From positions 1-64,000 of the forward strand of contig NZ_JBHLZU010000030.1 in NCBI RefSeq assembly GCF_042429765.1: a stretch of DNA of 64,000 nucleotides, in the 5' to 3' direction. The notes beneath the pieces are model-generated. The model was given only the letters and a program-made list of their open reading frames with translations, was not told where the DNA came from and made no database searches. The DNA is from Allokutzneria oryzae (lineage in GTDB: Bacteria; Actinomycetota; Actinomycetes; Mycobacteriales; Pseudonocardiaceae). Shown here piece after piece: positions 25,354 through 36,700 of this stretch; the stretch's first letter is position 1, and every line of letters starts with the position of its first letter. The translations under genes and the position numbers were made by a program.

Positions 25354-25860
25354 TCAGCCGCCTTCTCTTTCCTGCAACCGCTTCGTTTCGGTGTGCAGCG
25401 TCTCGGTCATCCGCACGACGTAGCCGATGATCAGCTCGATCTCCTCGGGGGTGTGCTCCTGGACGGCCTTCTCGCAGGCGTCCCGCAGCCCCTGGAACAT
25501 CCACGAGTACTTGTCGTGGTCCTGCGGCAGCACCTCGACCAGCACCTTGCGCCGGTCGTGCGGGTCGCGCACCCGGCGCACGTAGTTCGCCCGCTCCAGC
25601 CGGTCGATCACCCCGGTGACCGCGCCGGTCGACAGCCCGGACAGCTCGGCGATGCGCCCGGCCGTGACCGGCCCGGGGGCGCGTCTGGCAAGGTCAAGGC
25701 ACTTGTGGTCGGTGACGGAGAGCCCCATCCGGTCGGCGACGGCGGTGTGGAACATCACCGTGGCCGCACCGAGGTCGCGCCCCGACATCGCCAGCCGCAT
25801 CCCGCCCTCGGTCATGTCCAGACCGAACCCGGGCTCCTGGTGCCTCTTCCCGCTGGCCAT
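25354..25860 (-). CDS. MarR-family transcriptional regulator
   Basis: About 168 residues with the MarR wHTH VTAGRIAELSGLSTGAVTGV, IDRLERANYVRRVRDPHDRRKVLVEV and a long C-terminal helix rich in Glu. ATG 25860 is preceded by AGGAGACGC, a good ribosome site. It is divergent from moaA and upstream of the mod operon, so it may read through into it. Ligand and targets are unknown. Confidence 0.9.
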   Translation of the reverse strand: MASGKRHQEPGFGLDMTEGGMRLAMSGRDLGAATVMFHTAVADRMGLSVTDHKCLDLARRAPGPVTAGRIAELSGLSTGAVTGVIDRLERANYVRRVRDPHDRRKVLVEVLPQDHDKYSWMFQGLRDACEKAVQEHTPEEIELIIGYVVRMTETLHTETKRLQEREGG

Positions 25861-26019
25861 GCGTCTCCTGCCTCCACCGGCGAAACTATCTTCAGGACAA
25901 GAAGCTTGGCGGCTCAGCCACTCGTCCCCCGAAGGATCGTACCTGGTGGACGGCGTGGCCACCGATTCCGCGAACCCGCTCACGGAGAATTGTCAGCGGG
26001 CAGGGCTACGCTCGGAAAG

Positions 26020-27078
26020 GTGAATCCAGTCCCCCTGGGTATGCCATCGGTTCCGCGCGCGGAGGCGCTACCCGCGCGACCGGATGATTCCGCCCTGATC
26101 GACCGGTTCGGCCGAAAAGCGACCGATCTCCGGGTCTCGGTCACCGACCGGTGCAACCTGCGCTGCTCCTACTGCATGCCCGCGGAGGGACTGGACTGGC
26201 TGCCGGGCAGCGACCTGCTCACCAGCGAGGAGCTGACCAGGCTGATCAGCGTCGCCGTCCGCGACCTCGGGGTCGACGAGATCCGGTTCACCGGCGGAGA
26301 GCCGCTGCTGCGCAAGGACATCCTCGACGTCATCGCCGGGGCCGCGCGGCTCACCCCGCGCCCGAGGATGTCGCTGACCACCAACGGCCTGCGACTGCCT
26401 GAGCTCGCCGCCGGGCTGAAGGCGGCGGGGCTGGACCGGGTCAACGTCTCGCTGGACACGCTGCGCGCGGACCGGTTCTTCACACTCACCCGCCGGGACC
26501 GGCTGACCAAGGTCCTCGACGGCATGGCCGCCGCGGCCGAAGCGGGCCTGACCCCGGTGAAGGTCAACGCGGTGCTGATGCGCGGCGTCAACGACGACGA
26601 GGCCGTGCCCCTGCTGGAGTACTGCCTGGACCGGGGCTACGAGCTGCGTTTCATCGAGCAGATGCCGCTCGACCCGCAGCACGGCTGGGACCGGGACCGG
26701 ATGGTCACCGCCTCGGAGATCCTCGACATGCTGCGCGGGGCGTTCGTGCTGACCCCGCACCCCGCACCCCGTGGCGGAGCGCCCGCGGAGCGCTGGGTGG
26801 TCGACGGCGGGCGCGGCTCGGTCGGCGTGATCGCGTCGGTGACCCAGCCGTTCTGCTCCGACTGCGACCGGACCAGGCTCACCGCGGACGGTCAGGTCAG
26901 GTCCTGCCTGTTCGCCACCACCGAGACGGACCTGCGCGGCCCGATGCGGGACGGCGCCAGTGACGAGGAGATCGCCGCGCTGTGGCGCGCGGCGATGTGG
27001 GGCAAGGCAGCGGGGCACGGCATCGACGAGGCCGGATTCGCCCAGCCGCGGCGCCCGATGAGCGCGATCGGAGGATGA
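26020..27078 (+). CDS. moaA: GTP 3',8-cyclase MoaA (molybdenum cofactor)
   Basis: A 352-residue radical SAM enzyme for the first step of Moco synthesis (GTP to 3',8-cyclic dihydro-GTP). The SAM 4Fe-4S cluster site is CNLRCSYC and the second cluster site FCSDCDRTRLTADGQVRSC. The substrate-binding end is SAIGG with the essential C-terminal GG. GTG 26020 is preferred because the conserved LGMP segment lies upstream of the alternative ATG 26041. It overlaps or abuts moaD. Confidence 0.95.
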   Translation: MNPVPLGMPSVPRAEALPARPDDSALIDRFGRKATDLRVSVTDRCNLRCSYCMPAEGLDWLPGSDLLTSEELTRLISVAVRDLGVDEIRFTGGEPLLRKDILDVIAGAARLTPRPRMSLTTNGLRLPELAAGLKAAGLDRVNVSLDTLRADRFFTLTRRDRLTKVLDGMAAAAEAGLTPVKVNAVLMRGVNDDEAVPLLEYCLDRGYELRFIEQMPLDPQHGWDRDRMVTASEILDMLRGAFVLTPHPAPRGGAPAERWVVDGGRGSVGVIASVTQPFCSDCDRTRLTADGQVRSCLFATTETDLRGPMRDGASDEEIAALWRAAMWGKAAGHGIDEAGFAQPRRPMSAIGG

Positions 27079-27080
27079 GC

Positions 27081-27335
27081 GTGCAGTCGATGACCGTGCG
27101 GTACTTCGCCGGGGCCAAGGCCGCGGCCGGTGTGCAGACCGAGTCGGTCGAGCTCGCCGCCGAGTCCACTGTGGACGAAGTGATCGCGGTGCTGCGCGAG
27201 CGCCACGGCGTCCGGCTGGCGACCGTCCTGCCCGCGTGCAGCTTCCTGCTGGACGGTATCGCGGTGCGGGACCGGGCCGTGGCGGTCCGCCCAGGAGCCG
27301 AGCTCGACGTGCTCCCCCCGTTCGCGGGCGGATGA
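27081..27335 (+). CDS. moaD: MoaD sulfur-carrier subunit of molybdopterin synthase
   Basis: An 84-residue beta-grasp protein (MTVRYFAGAKAAAGVQ...) ending in the required double Gly (PPFAGG), which is thiocarboxylated. GTG 27081 is six bases after GGAGG; ATG 27075 overlapping the moaA stop is an alternative. It works with MoaE, here encoded 15 kb away as part of a MogA-MoaE fusion. Confidence 0.92.
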   Translation: MQSMTVRYFAGAKAAAGVQTESVELAAESTVDEVIAVLRERHGVRLATVLPACSFLLDGIAVRDRAVAVRPGAELDVLPPFAGG

Positions 27336-27346
27336 CCGGAGCTCGT

Positions 27347-30300
27347 TCAGGTCGCGGGCGGCACGCCGAGGTCGGCGAGGATGCGGGCGGCCTCCGCCGC
27401 GGCCTGCTCATCGCCGAGGACGCCCAGCAGCACCAGTGAGCGGGCGGCGCCGAGCCGGTGACCGGTCTCGGTGTGCACGGCGACCGCACGACGGGCGTGG
27501 GTGGCCGCCGTGTCCAGCTCACCGAGGTCGTGGTTGATGCGGGCGCGGGCACTGATCGCCTTGCCCTCACAGAGCCGGAACGCGACGCGGCGAGCGTGCG
27601 ACTCCGCCAGCTGCACTAGCCCCAACGCGTCGGTCGGCTGTCCCAGCACCCTGCTCGTCTCGGCGAGGCCGGTCAGCGCCGAGATCTCGCCGTAGGTGAA
27701 GTTGGCTTCGCGAGCCAGCTCCAGTCCTTCGCGGTACCAGTCGAGCGCGTGCTCCGGGCGCCCCCTGCCGAGCTCGATGCCACCGGCGACGTTCACCGCG
27801 TCGGCCACGGTCTTGCGCCGCTGCGTCGCCCTGGCCGTGGTGATCGCCTCCAGGCACAGCTCGTACGCGCGCTCGTGCTCGTCGAGGTCGCGGTAGACCT
27901 CGGCCAGGCTGCTGAGAACTGCCGCCTCGCCGGAGCGCAGCCCCAGCTCACGACTGCGTTGCAGCGCGTGGTCCAGGCTGTCGACGGCCTTCGCGTACTC
28001 ACCGAGCTCGCGATACCCGATGCCGAGGTTGTTGGAGGTCAGCACCTCGATCGTGCTGAAGCCGAGCCGCGCGCTCATCTCCACCGCATCGGACTGCACC
28101 CGCACGGCGTCGGCCAGCAACCCGCGATAGATGTAGATCGCACCGAGGTTGAGCATTCCCAGCGCCTCCACGTGCGGCGGGCCGCTGACCTGGCTGCGGG
28201 CCAGGCTCCGTTCGAAGCAGCCTTGAGCGCGCATCGTGTCGCCCAGCTCGGCGTAGACGGTGCCGAGGTTGTTCAGGAAGCTCACCTCGACTTTCGGCGG
28301 CAGTCCCTCGTCGCACAGCGCCAGCCCCTGGCGACACTGCTCCGCCGCGGCCTCGTACTCGGCGAGGTCGCTGTACAACCGCGCGAAACTGTTGTGCACA
28401 GCGGCTTCTCCGCGCCGGTCGCCGAGTTTCCTCGCTGTGACAAGGCCTGCGTCGGCGATCGTCCGCCATTCCGCTATGTGGCCGCCGGAGCTGAAGTACA
28501 ACCGCGCGGTGTCGGCCAGGTGCACGGACAACGGGTGCGTCCGGCACCGGGCAGCGGCGACGAGGTTCAGCCGTTCGGAGTCAAGCCACTCGATCGCCGA
28601 GTCCCGGTTGGCGAAGGAGGGCAGCCACGGCCGTTGTTCCGTCTGTGGCAGGCCGATCCTGCTGATGTCCGGATGTGCCACGCGTGCGGCCCGATCCGCC
28701 GCACGGAGGTAGTGGTCGAGCAGTCGTTCCACAGTGGACTCACGTTCGCCGTGGCTCTCCTCAACCCCGCACAGCTGCTCCGCGTAGAGCCGCAGGAGGT
28801 CGTGCAGGTAGTAGCGGTTCGGGCCGCACATCGCGAGCACGTTCACCGCAGCGAGCTGCTCAAGCAGCACCGAAGCCCGCATCGGTGTCTCCTCAAGCAA
28901 CGCGGCGGCGACGTGCGGACCGAAGTCCGGGCCGGGCACCAGGCCGAGCCGTCGGAACAGGCGACGCGCTTCGGGCTTGAGTGCGCTGTAGGACAACCCG
29001 AAGACCGCGTGCACGGCAGCTGCCGATTCGTCGGAGACCGCAAGCGCGGCAAGGCGGTTGCCATGCCTGAGCTCCTCGACGTAGGCGGCAGGACTCGGGT
29101 TCACCCGGCCTGCGAGGTTGACTCCGGCGATCCGCAGTGCGAGGGGCAGATGCCCGCACAGCTCGGCGAGCTCGGCCGCCGCGGGGTCCTTTGCGACCTC
29201 CGGTCCCAGCATCCCGGCGAGCAGCGCTGTGGAGTCTTCGACGCCAAGTGGTTCGAGGCGAAGTGTCCGTGCACCATGCCCGACAACGAGACCGCGCAGC
29301 TCGTTGCGGCCGGTCACCAGCACCGAACAACCCGGATCACCCGGGAGCAACGCGCGAATCTGGTCGGCGGCACTGGCGTTGTCGAGCACCACGAGCACAC
29401 GCTTGCCGGAGAGCGCAGAACGGTAGAGCGCCGACTGCTCGTCGACGTCCATCGGGATCTGCTCGGGCCGAACGCCAAGTGCGCGAAGAAATCGGGACAA
29501 CACCTCAACGGTCGTCACCGGCGGCCCGGAGGCATACCCGCGCAGATCGACGTAGAGCTGGCCATCCGGGAAACCGCGCTTGAGCCGATGCGCGACGCGG
29601 ACCGCGAGCGCGGTCTTGCCGACACCGGGAGAACCGGAGATCACGGTTACCGGAACCGATCGCTGTCCCTCGGCGGGCAGCAGTGAGTGCTCGACGAACT
29701 CGACCCGGTCGGCGCGGCCGACGAAGTCCGCCAGGTCCGGAGGAAGTTGCGCTGGAACCACCCTGGGCGCCGCACGGGTCGGTGTCTCCGCGAGGTCGTG
29801 GCTGCCGGACAGGATCGCCTGGTGCAGCTCGCGCAGGCTCGTTCCTGGGCCGACACCGAGCTCGGCGCGCAGCAACGCGGTGATCCTGCGGTAGGCGGAA
29901 AGCGCTTCAGCCTGCTGCCCCGACCGGTACAGGGCGAGCATCAGCTGCGCCCAGAACCGCTCGCGCAGCGGATGATCCGCGGTCAACGTGGTCAGCTCGC
30001 CGATCAGCTCCTGGTGTCGGCCGGCCGCGAGGTCGAGCTCGACACGTCGTTCGAGCGCACCGAGCAGCATCTCCAGCAGCGAAGTGATCTCGTTGCGGCG
30101 CAGGGGCTCCGAGTCCACCTCGGCGAGAATCGGCCCACGCCACAACCGCAGCGCCTCCTCAAGCAGGGCGTGCTCGGCCTCTTCCGAACCGTCTTCACGG
30201 CAACGCGCGGCGCGTTCCACCAAGTCGCGCAGGCGAAGCAGGTCGAGCTGCTCGGGCGCGAGAAGCATCGTGTACCCGCCGCGCACCGTGCGCAGCAGGT

Positions 30301-30538
30301 CCCCGCCGATGACCCGGCGCAGGCGCATGACGTGCACCTGGAGCGCGTTGCGGGCCTCCGCGGGCGGATCGTCGCCCCACAAGGCCTCGATCAGGTCGCC
30401 GACCGGGACAGCCCTGCCCGAGCGCAGCAGCAGCATCGCGAGAACGACGCGCTGCTTGGCCGCCTGGACGGGAACCGGGACGCCGTCGACCGCGAGCTCC
30501 AGCGGCCCCAGCACCCGGAACCTCACATCAGGCGGCAT
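27347..30538 (-). CDS. AfsR/SARP regulator 1 of the tandem array (wHTH-BTAD-NB-ARC-TPR)
   Basis: About 1063 residues. An OmpR-like wHTH (1-95) and BTAD (95-245) define a SARP activator. The NB-ARC ATPase has Walker A GSPGVGKT near residue 300, Walker B VLVVLDNA, a sensor-like VLVTGRNEL and GLPL-type CGHLPLALRIAG. About ten TPR-like repeats follow (for example FARLYSDLAEYEAAAEQCRQ, NLGIGYRELGEYAKAVDSLD). ATG 30538 with GAGG upstream starts it 15 bases after the stop of regulator 2. It is the last gene of the array and converges on moaD. Signal and targets are unknown. Confidence 0.93.
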   Translation of the reverse strand: MPPDVRFRVLGPLELAVDGVPVPVQAAKQRVVLAMLLLRSGRAVPVGDLIEALWGDDPPAEARNALQVHVMRLRRVIGGDLLRTVRGGYTMLLAPEQLDLLRLRDLVERAARCREDGSEEAEHALLEEALRLWRGPILAEVDSEPLRRNEITSLLEMLLGALERRVELDLAAGRHQELIGELTTLTADHPLRERFWAQLMLALYRSGQQAEALSAYRRITALLRAELGVGPGTSLRELHQAILSGSHDLAETPTRAAPRVVPAQLPPDLADFVGRADRVEFVEHSLLPAEGQRSVPVTVISGSPGVGKTALAVRVAHRLKRGFPDGQLYVDLRGYASGPPVTTVEVLSRFLRALGVRPEQIPMDVDEQSALYRSALSGKRVLVVLDNASAADQIRALLPGDPGCSVLVTGRNELRGLVVGHGARTLRLEPLGVEDSTALLAGMLGPEVAKDPAAAELAELCGHLPLALRIAGVNLAGRVNPSPAAYVEELRHGNRLAALAVSDESAAAVHAVFGLSYSALKPEARRLFRRLGLVPGPDFGPHVAAALLEETPMRASVLLEQLAAVNVLAMCGPNRYYLHDLLRLYAEQLCGVEESHGERESTVERLLDHYLRAADRAARVAHPDISRIGLPQTEQRPWLPSFANRDSAIEWLDSERLNLVAAARCRTHPLSVHLADTARLYFSSGGHIAEWRTIADAGLVTARKLGDRRGEAAVHNSFARLYSDLAEYEAAAEQCRQGLALCDEGLPPKVEVSFLNNLGTVYAELGDTMRAQGCFERSLARSQVSGPPHVEALGMLNLGAIYIYRGLLADAVRVQSDAVEMSARLGFSTIEVLTSNNLGIGYRELGEYAKAVDSLDHALQRSRELGLRSGEAAVLSSLAEVYRDLDEHERAYELCLEAITTARATQRRKTVADAVNVAGGIELGRGRPEHALDWYREGLELAREANFTYGEISALTGLAETSRVLGQPTDALGLVQLAESHARRVAFRLCEGKAISARARINHDLGELDTAATHARRAVAVHTETGHRLGAARSLVLLGVLGDEQAAAEAARILADLGVPPAT

Positions 30539-30553
30539 CACGGTCCTCAACCA

Positions 30554-33500
30554 CTACTCAGGCGACTCGTCGGCCTCCGGCATTCCCATGTCCACGAACA
30601 TCTCATGCGCCACACGCAGGTGTCGCGTGGCATCAACTTTGTTTCCAAGTGCGCGACACGCCGACCCGAGTACCTGTACGGTCCACGCCTCCCACACACG
30701 TTGGCGGGTATCGCGATGGAGCGGAAGCGCGCGATCGGCGCACTCGATGGCTTTTTCCGCAGCGCCGACGTACAGGTGGCTCTGCGCGAGCGAGGTCAAC
30801 GCCCGCGGCTCGCACAGCCGGAGACCGTTTTCCACCGCACTGGCGAGTGCCTTCTCGCTGGCCTCCACCGCGGCCACGCCGTCGCCGAGCGCGCGCCGCA
30901 CTGCGGCGAGGCCGATCAGCGCGTCCACATTGCCGTGCTCGTAGCCGATCTCCCCGACGATGCGCACCGCCTCCAGCTGCACCGGCAGGGCCCGTTCCGG
31001 TTGGCCGAGCATCACGTGCGCGGACGCGATCGTGTTGAGCGCTTCGACCTCCTTGACCCGGTTCCCCGTCGCCGCGGCCACCCGCAGAGCGGCGTTCGCG
31101 TTCGTGAGTGCGTTGGCGAAGCGCCCGAGCAGCATCTCCGTGACCGCGATCTCGTCGAGAACGGCCGCCTCGTCATGGCTGGAGGAGATCCTCCTCCAGA
31201 CCGCGAGGGTGCGCTCGAAACCTTCTAGCGCCTTGACGAACCGGCCCGCCTCCCGGTCGAGGATGGCGAGGTTGTGCCCGGCGACGCCCTCGACGTGCCG
31301 TGCCCGCAGCTCGCCTGCCAGCTTCCGCGACTTGGTGAAGGTCTCCACAGCGAGATCCACCTGTCCGATGTAGGCGTAGACCGTGCCGAGGTTGAGCATG
31401 CAGTTCGCCAGCCCGCGCGACGCGCCGCGCTCGCCCTCGATGGCCATGGCCTGCGTCAGCTTCGACACGGCAGCCTCCTGGTTGCCAGCCATCGCGTGCG
31501 AGACACCCATGTTGCTGAGCACCTGTGCCTGGCCGCGCCGGTCACCGACCTCCTGGTAGAGCGAGAGCGCCCGGCCGGAGAACTCCAACGACTTCTCGAT
31601 CTCCCCCATGCACCAGTGCAGCATCGACCGGCTGCGCATCTGGGCAGCCTGGCCGCGGACGTCGCCGGCCTCGATCGCGGCGCGCAACCCGAACTCGGAC
31701 ACCAACCGCCAGTCCGCGTCATCACGGCTGTGCCGGAAGTAGGTGGTCAACGAGCTGGCGAGGTACCAGGCAACAGGCAGAGGACCGTTGTCGGCCGCGA
31801 AGACGATCGAGGCGATGATGTTGGGCCGCTCGGCCTCCATCCACGCGTGTGCGTCGATCAGCTCGGAGAACTCCAGCGACACGGTGCCCGGCGACACGTC
31901 GCGCTCCGGCAGGTAGTACAGCTCCGGAGAGATCACCTCCCCGGCTCTGTAGGCGTTCGTGGAGTAGTAGTCGAACAGGCGTCCGCGCGCGGCGACGCGC
32001 TCCGCCGACGCATCCTCCACTGTGGACTGTTCTTGCGCGAAGAGCCGCACCAGGTCGTGGAACTGGTACCTGCCGGACACGTACTCCTGCACAAGGCTCA
32101 CCGAGGCAAGGCGGCCGAGCAGCTCCGCGGCGCGATCGACCGGCATGTCGGCCAACGCCGCCGCGGCGTGAGCGGTGAAGTCCGGCCCAGTTTGCAGCCC
32201 CAGCAGGCGGAACAGCCTGCGAAGCTCCGTGTCGAGCGAGGTGTAGGACAACGCGAACGTCGCGCGGACAGCGGCCTGTTCGTCCTCGTCCACCGCGAGC
32301 GCGGCAAGCCGGTCACCGTCACGGAGCTGCCGTACGTACTGACCGAGCGCAGTGCGACCTTGGCTGGCCAGGTTCGCACCGGCGATCCGCAACGCGAGCG
32401 GAAGGTTGCCGCACAGGCTCGCCAGCTCCGCGCCCGCCGCACGGTCACGATCCAACCTCTGCGCGCCAAGGAGATCACCGAGCAGCTCCTGCGCCTCATC
32501 AACGGCGAGCACGCCGAGAGACTCGAACAGGGAGCCAACGGGGGCGAGTTCCCGCAACGTGTCGCGGCTGGTGACCAGGACCGAAGACGAGCCACCCTCC
32601 GGCAGGAACGTCAGAACCTGGTCGGCGTTGGCCACGTTGTCCAGCAGCAGCAACACTTTCCGCTCAGCGAGCTGGGCTCGTAGCATCGCTGCCTGCTCGT
32701 CGACCTCCAGCGGCACCTGCTCCGGCGCGACACCGAGGGCGCGGAGGAAGCGCGCCAGAACCTGTCCGATCGACGGCGCTGTTCCCGCCGAGTAGCCGTG
32801 CATGTTGGCGAAGAGCTGGCCGTCCGGGAAATGCGCCTTGAGCCGATGAGCGACCCGCACGGCCAGTGCCGTCTTGCCGACTCCTGGTGGACCGGACACG
32901 ACAGCGAGCTTCGGGCGCTGCTCCACCAGACGCGCGACCAGCTCCTGACGGCCGACGAAGTCCGAGATGTCACCGGGAAGCTGTTGCGGCACGACCTTGG
33001 CCACCGCCGCTGCCGGTGTGACCGGAGCGGCCAAGACAGCACTGCCGGTCAGAATTCCCTGGTGCAGCTCACGAAGCTCACTTCCCGGCGAGATCCCCAG
33101 CTCAGCCCGCAGCGTCGCGGAAGCGGAACGGAACGCCTCCAGCGCCTCCGCCTGCCGCTCACACCGGTAGAGCGCGACCATCAACTGGCCCCAGAACCTT
33201 TCCCGCAAAGGGTTCTCCGCCGTCAACGCGCGGAGCTCGGCGATCACCTCACGGTGCCGCCCCAAACGGAGGTCGGCGTCCACCCTGCGTTCAAGCGCCA
33301 TGAGCAGCTCGTCATTGATGGACGCGATCTCGTTGTCGTGCAAGGAGTTGGACGAAGCGTCAGCGAGCACCTGGCCGCGCCACAGCGCCAGCGCCTCGCG
33401 CAGGAGCCGAGCCTCCTCCTCGGGCTCGGTCGCGACACGGGCGCTTTCGACCAGTTGCCGGAAGCGGTCGAGGTCCATGCTGCTGGGATGAATCACGTAC

Positions 33501-33757
33501 CCGCCGGAAACGGTGTCGATCACACCGTCACCGAGCAGCCGCCGCAACCGTCCGATGTGGATCTGCAAGGCGTTGCGCGCGGTGGCGGGTGGCTGCTCGC
33601 CCCACATGATGTCGATCAGCTCGGTCGCGGAAACCGGCATCGGCGTGTTCAACAACAACGCCGCGAGCAGAGTGCGCAGCTTGGCGGCGTGGACCGGACG
33701 GACCTCGCCGTCCACGACGACCTCAAGCGGCCCCAGCACGCGGAACTCGGTCGTCAT
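30554..33757 (-). CDS. AfsR/SARP regulator 2 of the tandem array
   Basis: About 1067 residues with the same domain order: wHTH starting MTTEFRVLGPLEVVVDG, BTAD, NB-ARC with GPPGVGKT, VLLLLDNV, VLVTSRDTL and CGNLPLALRIAGANLA, then TPRs (NMGVSHAMAGNQEAAVSKL, NLGTVYAYIGQVDLAVETF). Its ATG overlaps the stop of regulator 3 (ATGA at 33754-33757). A frame extension to 33838 exists but lies inside regulator 3 and is not used. One TCCACWGTGGA palindrome lies inside at 32016. Confidence 0.93.
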   Translation of the reverse strand: MTTEFRVLGPLEVVVDGEVRPVHAAKLRTLLAALLLNTPMPVSATELIDIMWGEQPPATARNALQIHIGRLRRLLGDGVIDTVSGGYVIHPSSMDLDRFRQLVESARVATEPEEEARLLREALALWRGQVLADASSNSLHDNEIASINDELLMALERRVDADLRLGRHREVIAELRALTAENPLRERFWGQLMVALYRCERQAEALEAFRSASATLRAELGISPGSELRELHQGILTGSAVLAAPVTPAAAVAKVVPQQLPGDISDFVGRQELVARLVEQRPKLAVVSGPPGVGKTALAVRVAHRLKAHFPDGQLFANMHGYSAGTAPSIGQVLARFLRALGVAPEQVPLEVDEQAAMLRAQLAERKVLLLLDNVANADQVLTFLPEGGSSSVLVTSRDTLRELAPVGSLFESLGVLAVDEAQELLGDLLGAQRLDRDRAAGAELASLCGNLPLALRIAGANLASQGRTALGQYVRQLRDGDRLAALAVDEDEQAAVRATFALSYTSLDTELRRLFRLLGLQTGPDFTAHAAAALADMPVDRAAELLGRLASVSLVQEYVSGRYQFHDLVRLFAQEQSTVEDASAERVAARGRLFDYYSTNAYRAGEVISPELYYLPERDVSPGTVSLEFSELIDAHAWMEAERPNIIASIVFAADNGPLPVAWYLASSLTTYFRHSRDDADWRLVSEFGLRAAIEAGDVRGQAAQMRSRSMLHWCMGEIEKSLEFSGRALSLYQEVGDRRGQAQVLSNMGVSHAMAGNQEAAVSKLTQAMAIEGERGASRGLANCMLNLGTVYAYIGQVDLAVETFTKSRKLAGELRARHVEGVAGHNLAILDREAGRFVKALEGFERTLAVWRRISSSHDEAAVLDEIAVTEMLLGRFANALTNANAALRVAAATGNRVKEVEALNTIASAHVMLGQPERALPVQLEAVRIVGEIGYEHGNVDALIGLAAVRRALGDGVAAVEASEKALASAVENGLRLCEPRALTSLAQSHLYVGAAEKAIECADRALPLHRDTRQRVWEAWTVQVLGSACRALGNKVDATRHLRVAHEMFVDMGMPEADESPE

Positions 33758-36700
33758 CGCGTGCTCTCCAGCAACGCACAAACCTTGACCGCCGCCCGCG
33801 CACCCATCTCGGTGAACATCTTCTCGGCGCGTTCCCAATGCCCACGCGCGGCGGCGACGTCCCCGGCGTCGTGGAGAAGGAGCCCCAGCACGTGCAGCGC
33901 CTCCGCTTCCCTGCTCCGATTCCCGTGCTCCCGTGCCTGCTCAAGCGCGGAGTTCGCGTAGTCGACCGCCTGACCGGCAGGCTGAATGCGCAACCCCGTC
34001 TTGGCAAGGCCGATCGCGGCATCGATCTCATGCCGGACAAAACCCGCCTGTCGCGCCGCGTTCATCGCTTCGCGATAACTCGCACGAGCCTCCGTCCATT
34101 CCCCCAGCGCGAAATGAGCGACGCCAAGAGCACAGGAAACGGCCACATCCCCCCACTTGTCCGAATCACTGACCAGTTCGCGAGCGGCCTGCGCCTCCCT
34201 CAGCGCTCCCGCTCCATCCCCTTCACCGGCAAGGATCTCGGCGAAGCCGACCCGCGCGATGGCCCCGGCCTGATGCAGCCCCAGCTCGTCACACCGCGCG
34301 ATGGCTTCCCGCATTCCATTCACCGCGCCCTCGATATCACCGAGCACGTAACGCACGCTCGACAGGTTCGCCAGCGCATTGGCATAGCTGTCCCACGCAC
34401 CGAGCCGTTCCGCGAGGACAGTTGCGTCCTCCTGGTGCCGCGCGGCCTCTCGGAACTGACCGAGTTCCTGATAGGCCAGGCCGAGGTTGCCCCGAGCGTT
34501 CGCCTCCTGGTGCCGAGCTTCGACCTCCTGGTAGATCCGTGCGGCACGCCACAGGTACTCGATGGCCTTCTCAGTGGCGCCGAGCTCCCAATGCACGCCC
34601 GCGCAGTTGTTGAGGATGTTGCCCAACTCCAGCGAAGAAGCGCCCTGGTCAGCGGCAGCGAGAGCCTTGTCGTACTCCACGAGCGCACCGTGTGGATCAC
34701 CGCTGATCCAGGTCAGATGCGCGAGGTGCGAGTGCATGGTGGCGATCGCCCCGCTGTTGTCCACGGCGACAGCCGCGGCCAGACCACGTTCGGCGATCTC
34801 GCGGCAGTCCACGTTGTGTCCCTTCGCAAGCAGATAGACCCACAACACATCGACGAACCGCCACAGGTGCTCGTTCCGCCCGCGTTGTGCGGCCAACGCC
34901 ACAGCGGCTCGCAGGTTCGCGCGCTCATCCTCCATCCACGTATCAGCACCGGCGCGGTCGATGAACGGAACACCGATCCGCACGCTTTCCGGCAACTTCG
35001 CGGTATAGGCACGCAGGGGCAGCAGTCCCCGCGCCGAACCCGCTGCGAAGAGATGCCAGTCCAACAAGCGCGCCACCGCGGAGTCGATGCCCTCGGCAGA
35101 CTCCTCCGCCACCGCCCGCTGCCCCGCATAAGCACGAAGCAGGTCGTGGAGCTGATAGCGACCGTTCTCCTGCTCCTGCACCAAGTTCGCGGTCGCCAGC
35201 TCGTCCAACAACGAGGACGCAGTTTCCATGGTGCAGTCGGCCAATGACGCCGCCACCCACTGCGTGAAGTCCGGCCCAGGTACAAGCCCCAACAGCCGGA
35301 ACAACCGCTGCGCGTCGACCGAGAGCGTGCTGTAAGACATAGCGAAGGCGGCGCGAACAGCAGCTTGCTCGTCACCGTCAACGGTCAACGCGTCCAGCAG
35401 GTCACCACTACGAAGCTCAGCCACATAAGTGCTGACAGAGCAGCCCTGTTGAGCGATGTTCGCGCCCGCGATACGCAGAGCCAATGGCAGGTTGTCGCAC
35501 AGCCGCACCAGATCCGCACCGGCATCGGGCTCGCTGTGGAGCGCGTCGCCGACGAACTCACCAAGCAAAGCGAACGAGTCAGCCTCCGGCAGTACGGAGA
35601 GCGTGATTGTCCGAGCACCTTCGTAGTCGGCAAGCTCGTGCAACACACCTCGGCTGGTGACGACAACGGCACACCCACCGGAGTCAGGCAACAACGGCCG
35701 CACTTGCTCCCCGTCGATGGCGTTGTCCAACAACAACAAGACACGCCGATCGGCCAGCTCGGACCGCAGCATCGTGGCCTGCTCGTCAACCTCGGTGGGC
35801 ACGCGGTCAGTCGGAACCCCAAGAGCACGAAGGAACCGCGCCAACACCTGCTCCGTCGTGGGCGCTACTCCGCCTGAATACCCGTGCAGGTTCACATGCA
35901 GCTGACCGTCCGGGAACCGGTGCTTCATCTGATGGGCGACGCGGACCGCGAGCGCGGTCTTGCCCACCCCAGGCGGCCCGGACACCACGACGATCTGGGT
36001 CCCGGAGTCGAGCAGCCCGGTGATCCGGTCGATCAGGTCCTCCCGCCCGACGAAGTCGTTGATATCGCCGGGCAACTGCTGCGGCACGAGGACACCGCTG
36101 CTCTCAACGACGTTCACCGGGGGGACATCACCGGTCAGGATCGCCTGGTGGAGCTCGCGAAGCTCGGCACCAAGAGCAACACCGAGCTCGGCGTTCACGA
36201 TGGTGGAGACACTGCGGAAAACCAGCAGCGCCTCCGCCTGCCGCTCGGAGCGGTAGAGCGCCAGCATCAACTGGCCCCAGAAGCGTTCCCGGAACGGATG
36301 GTCTCCGGTGAGCGCCCGCAGTTCACCGACGAGCTCCCGGTGCCTGCCAAGCTCAAGATCGGCGTCGATCCGCTGTTCCACCGCGTCGAGCAACTCGGCG
36401 TTCACCCGGGTGATCTCGTTGGCCCGCAGCGAGGCCGACGGAACATCGGCGAGCACAGGGCCACGCCACAACGACAACGCCTCGCCCAGCAAACGGGACC
36501 GGGTCCCCCGCGAAGTCGACTTCGCTCGCCGCACAAGCTCCCGGAACCGCAGCAGATCAACCCGCCCGCCGCCGATCACGTACCCGCTGCCGACCGTGCG
36601 GATCACGTCATCCCCGAGCAGCCGCCGCAGCCGAGCGACATGGGTCTGCACCGCGTTCCGCGCGGTGAGCGGCGGGTCCTCACCCCACAACGCGTCAACG

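Noticed and set aside
33757..33838. N-terminal extension of SARP regulator 2
   Set aside because: It lies inside regulator 3 and precedes the conserved wHTH; the ATGA-overlapping ATG 33757 is a better start.
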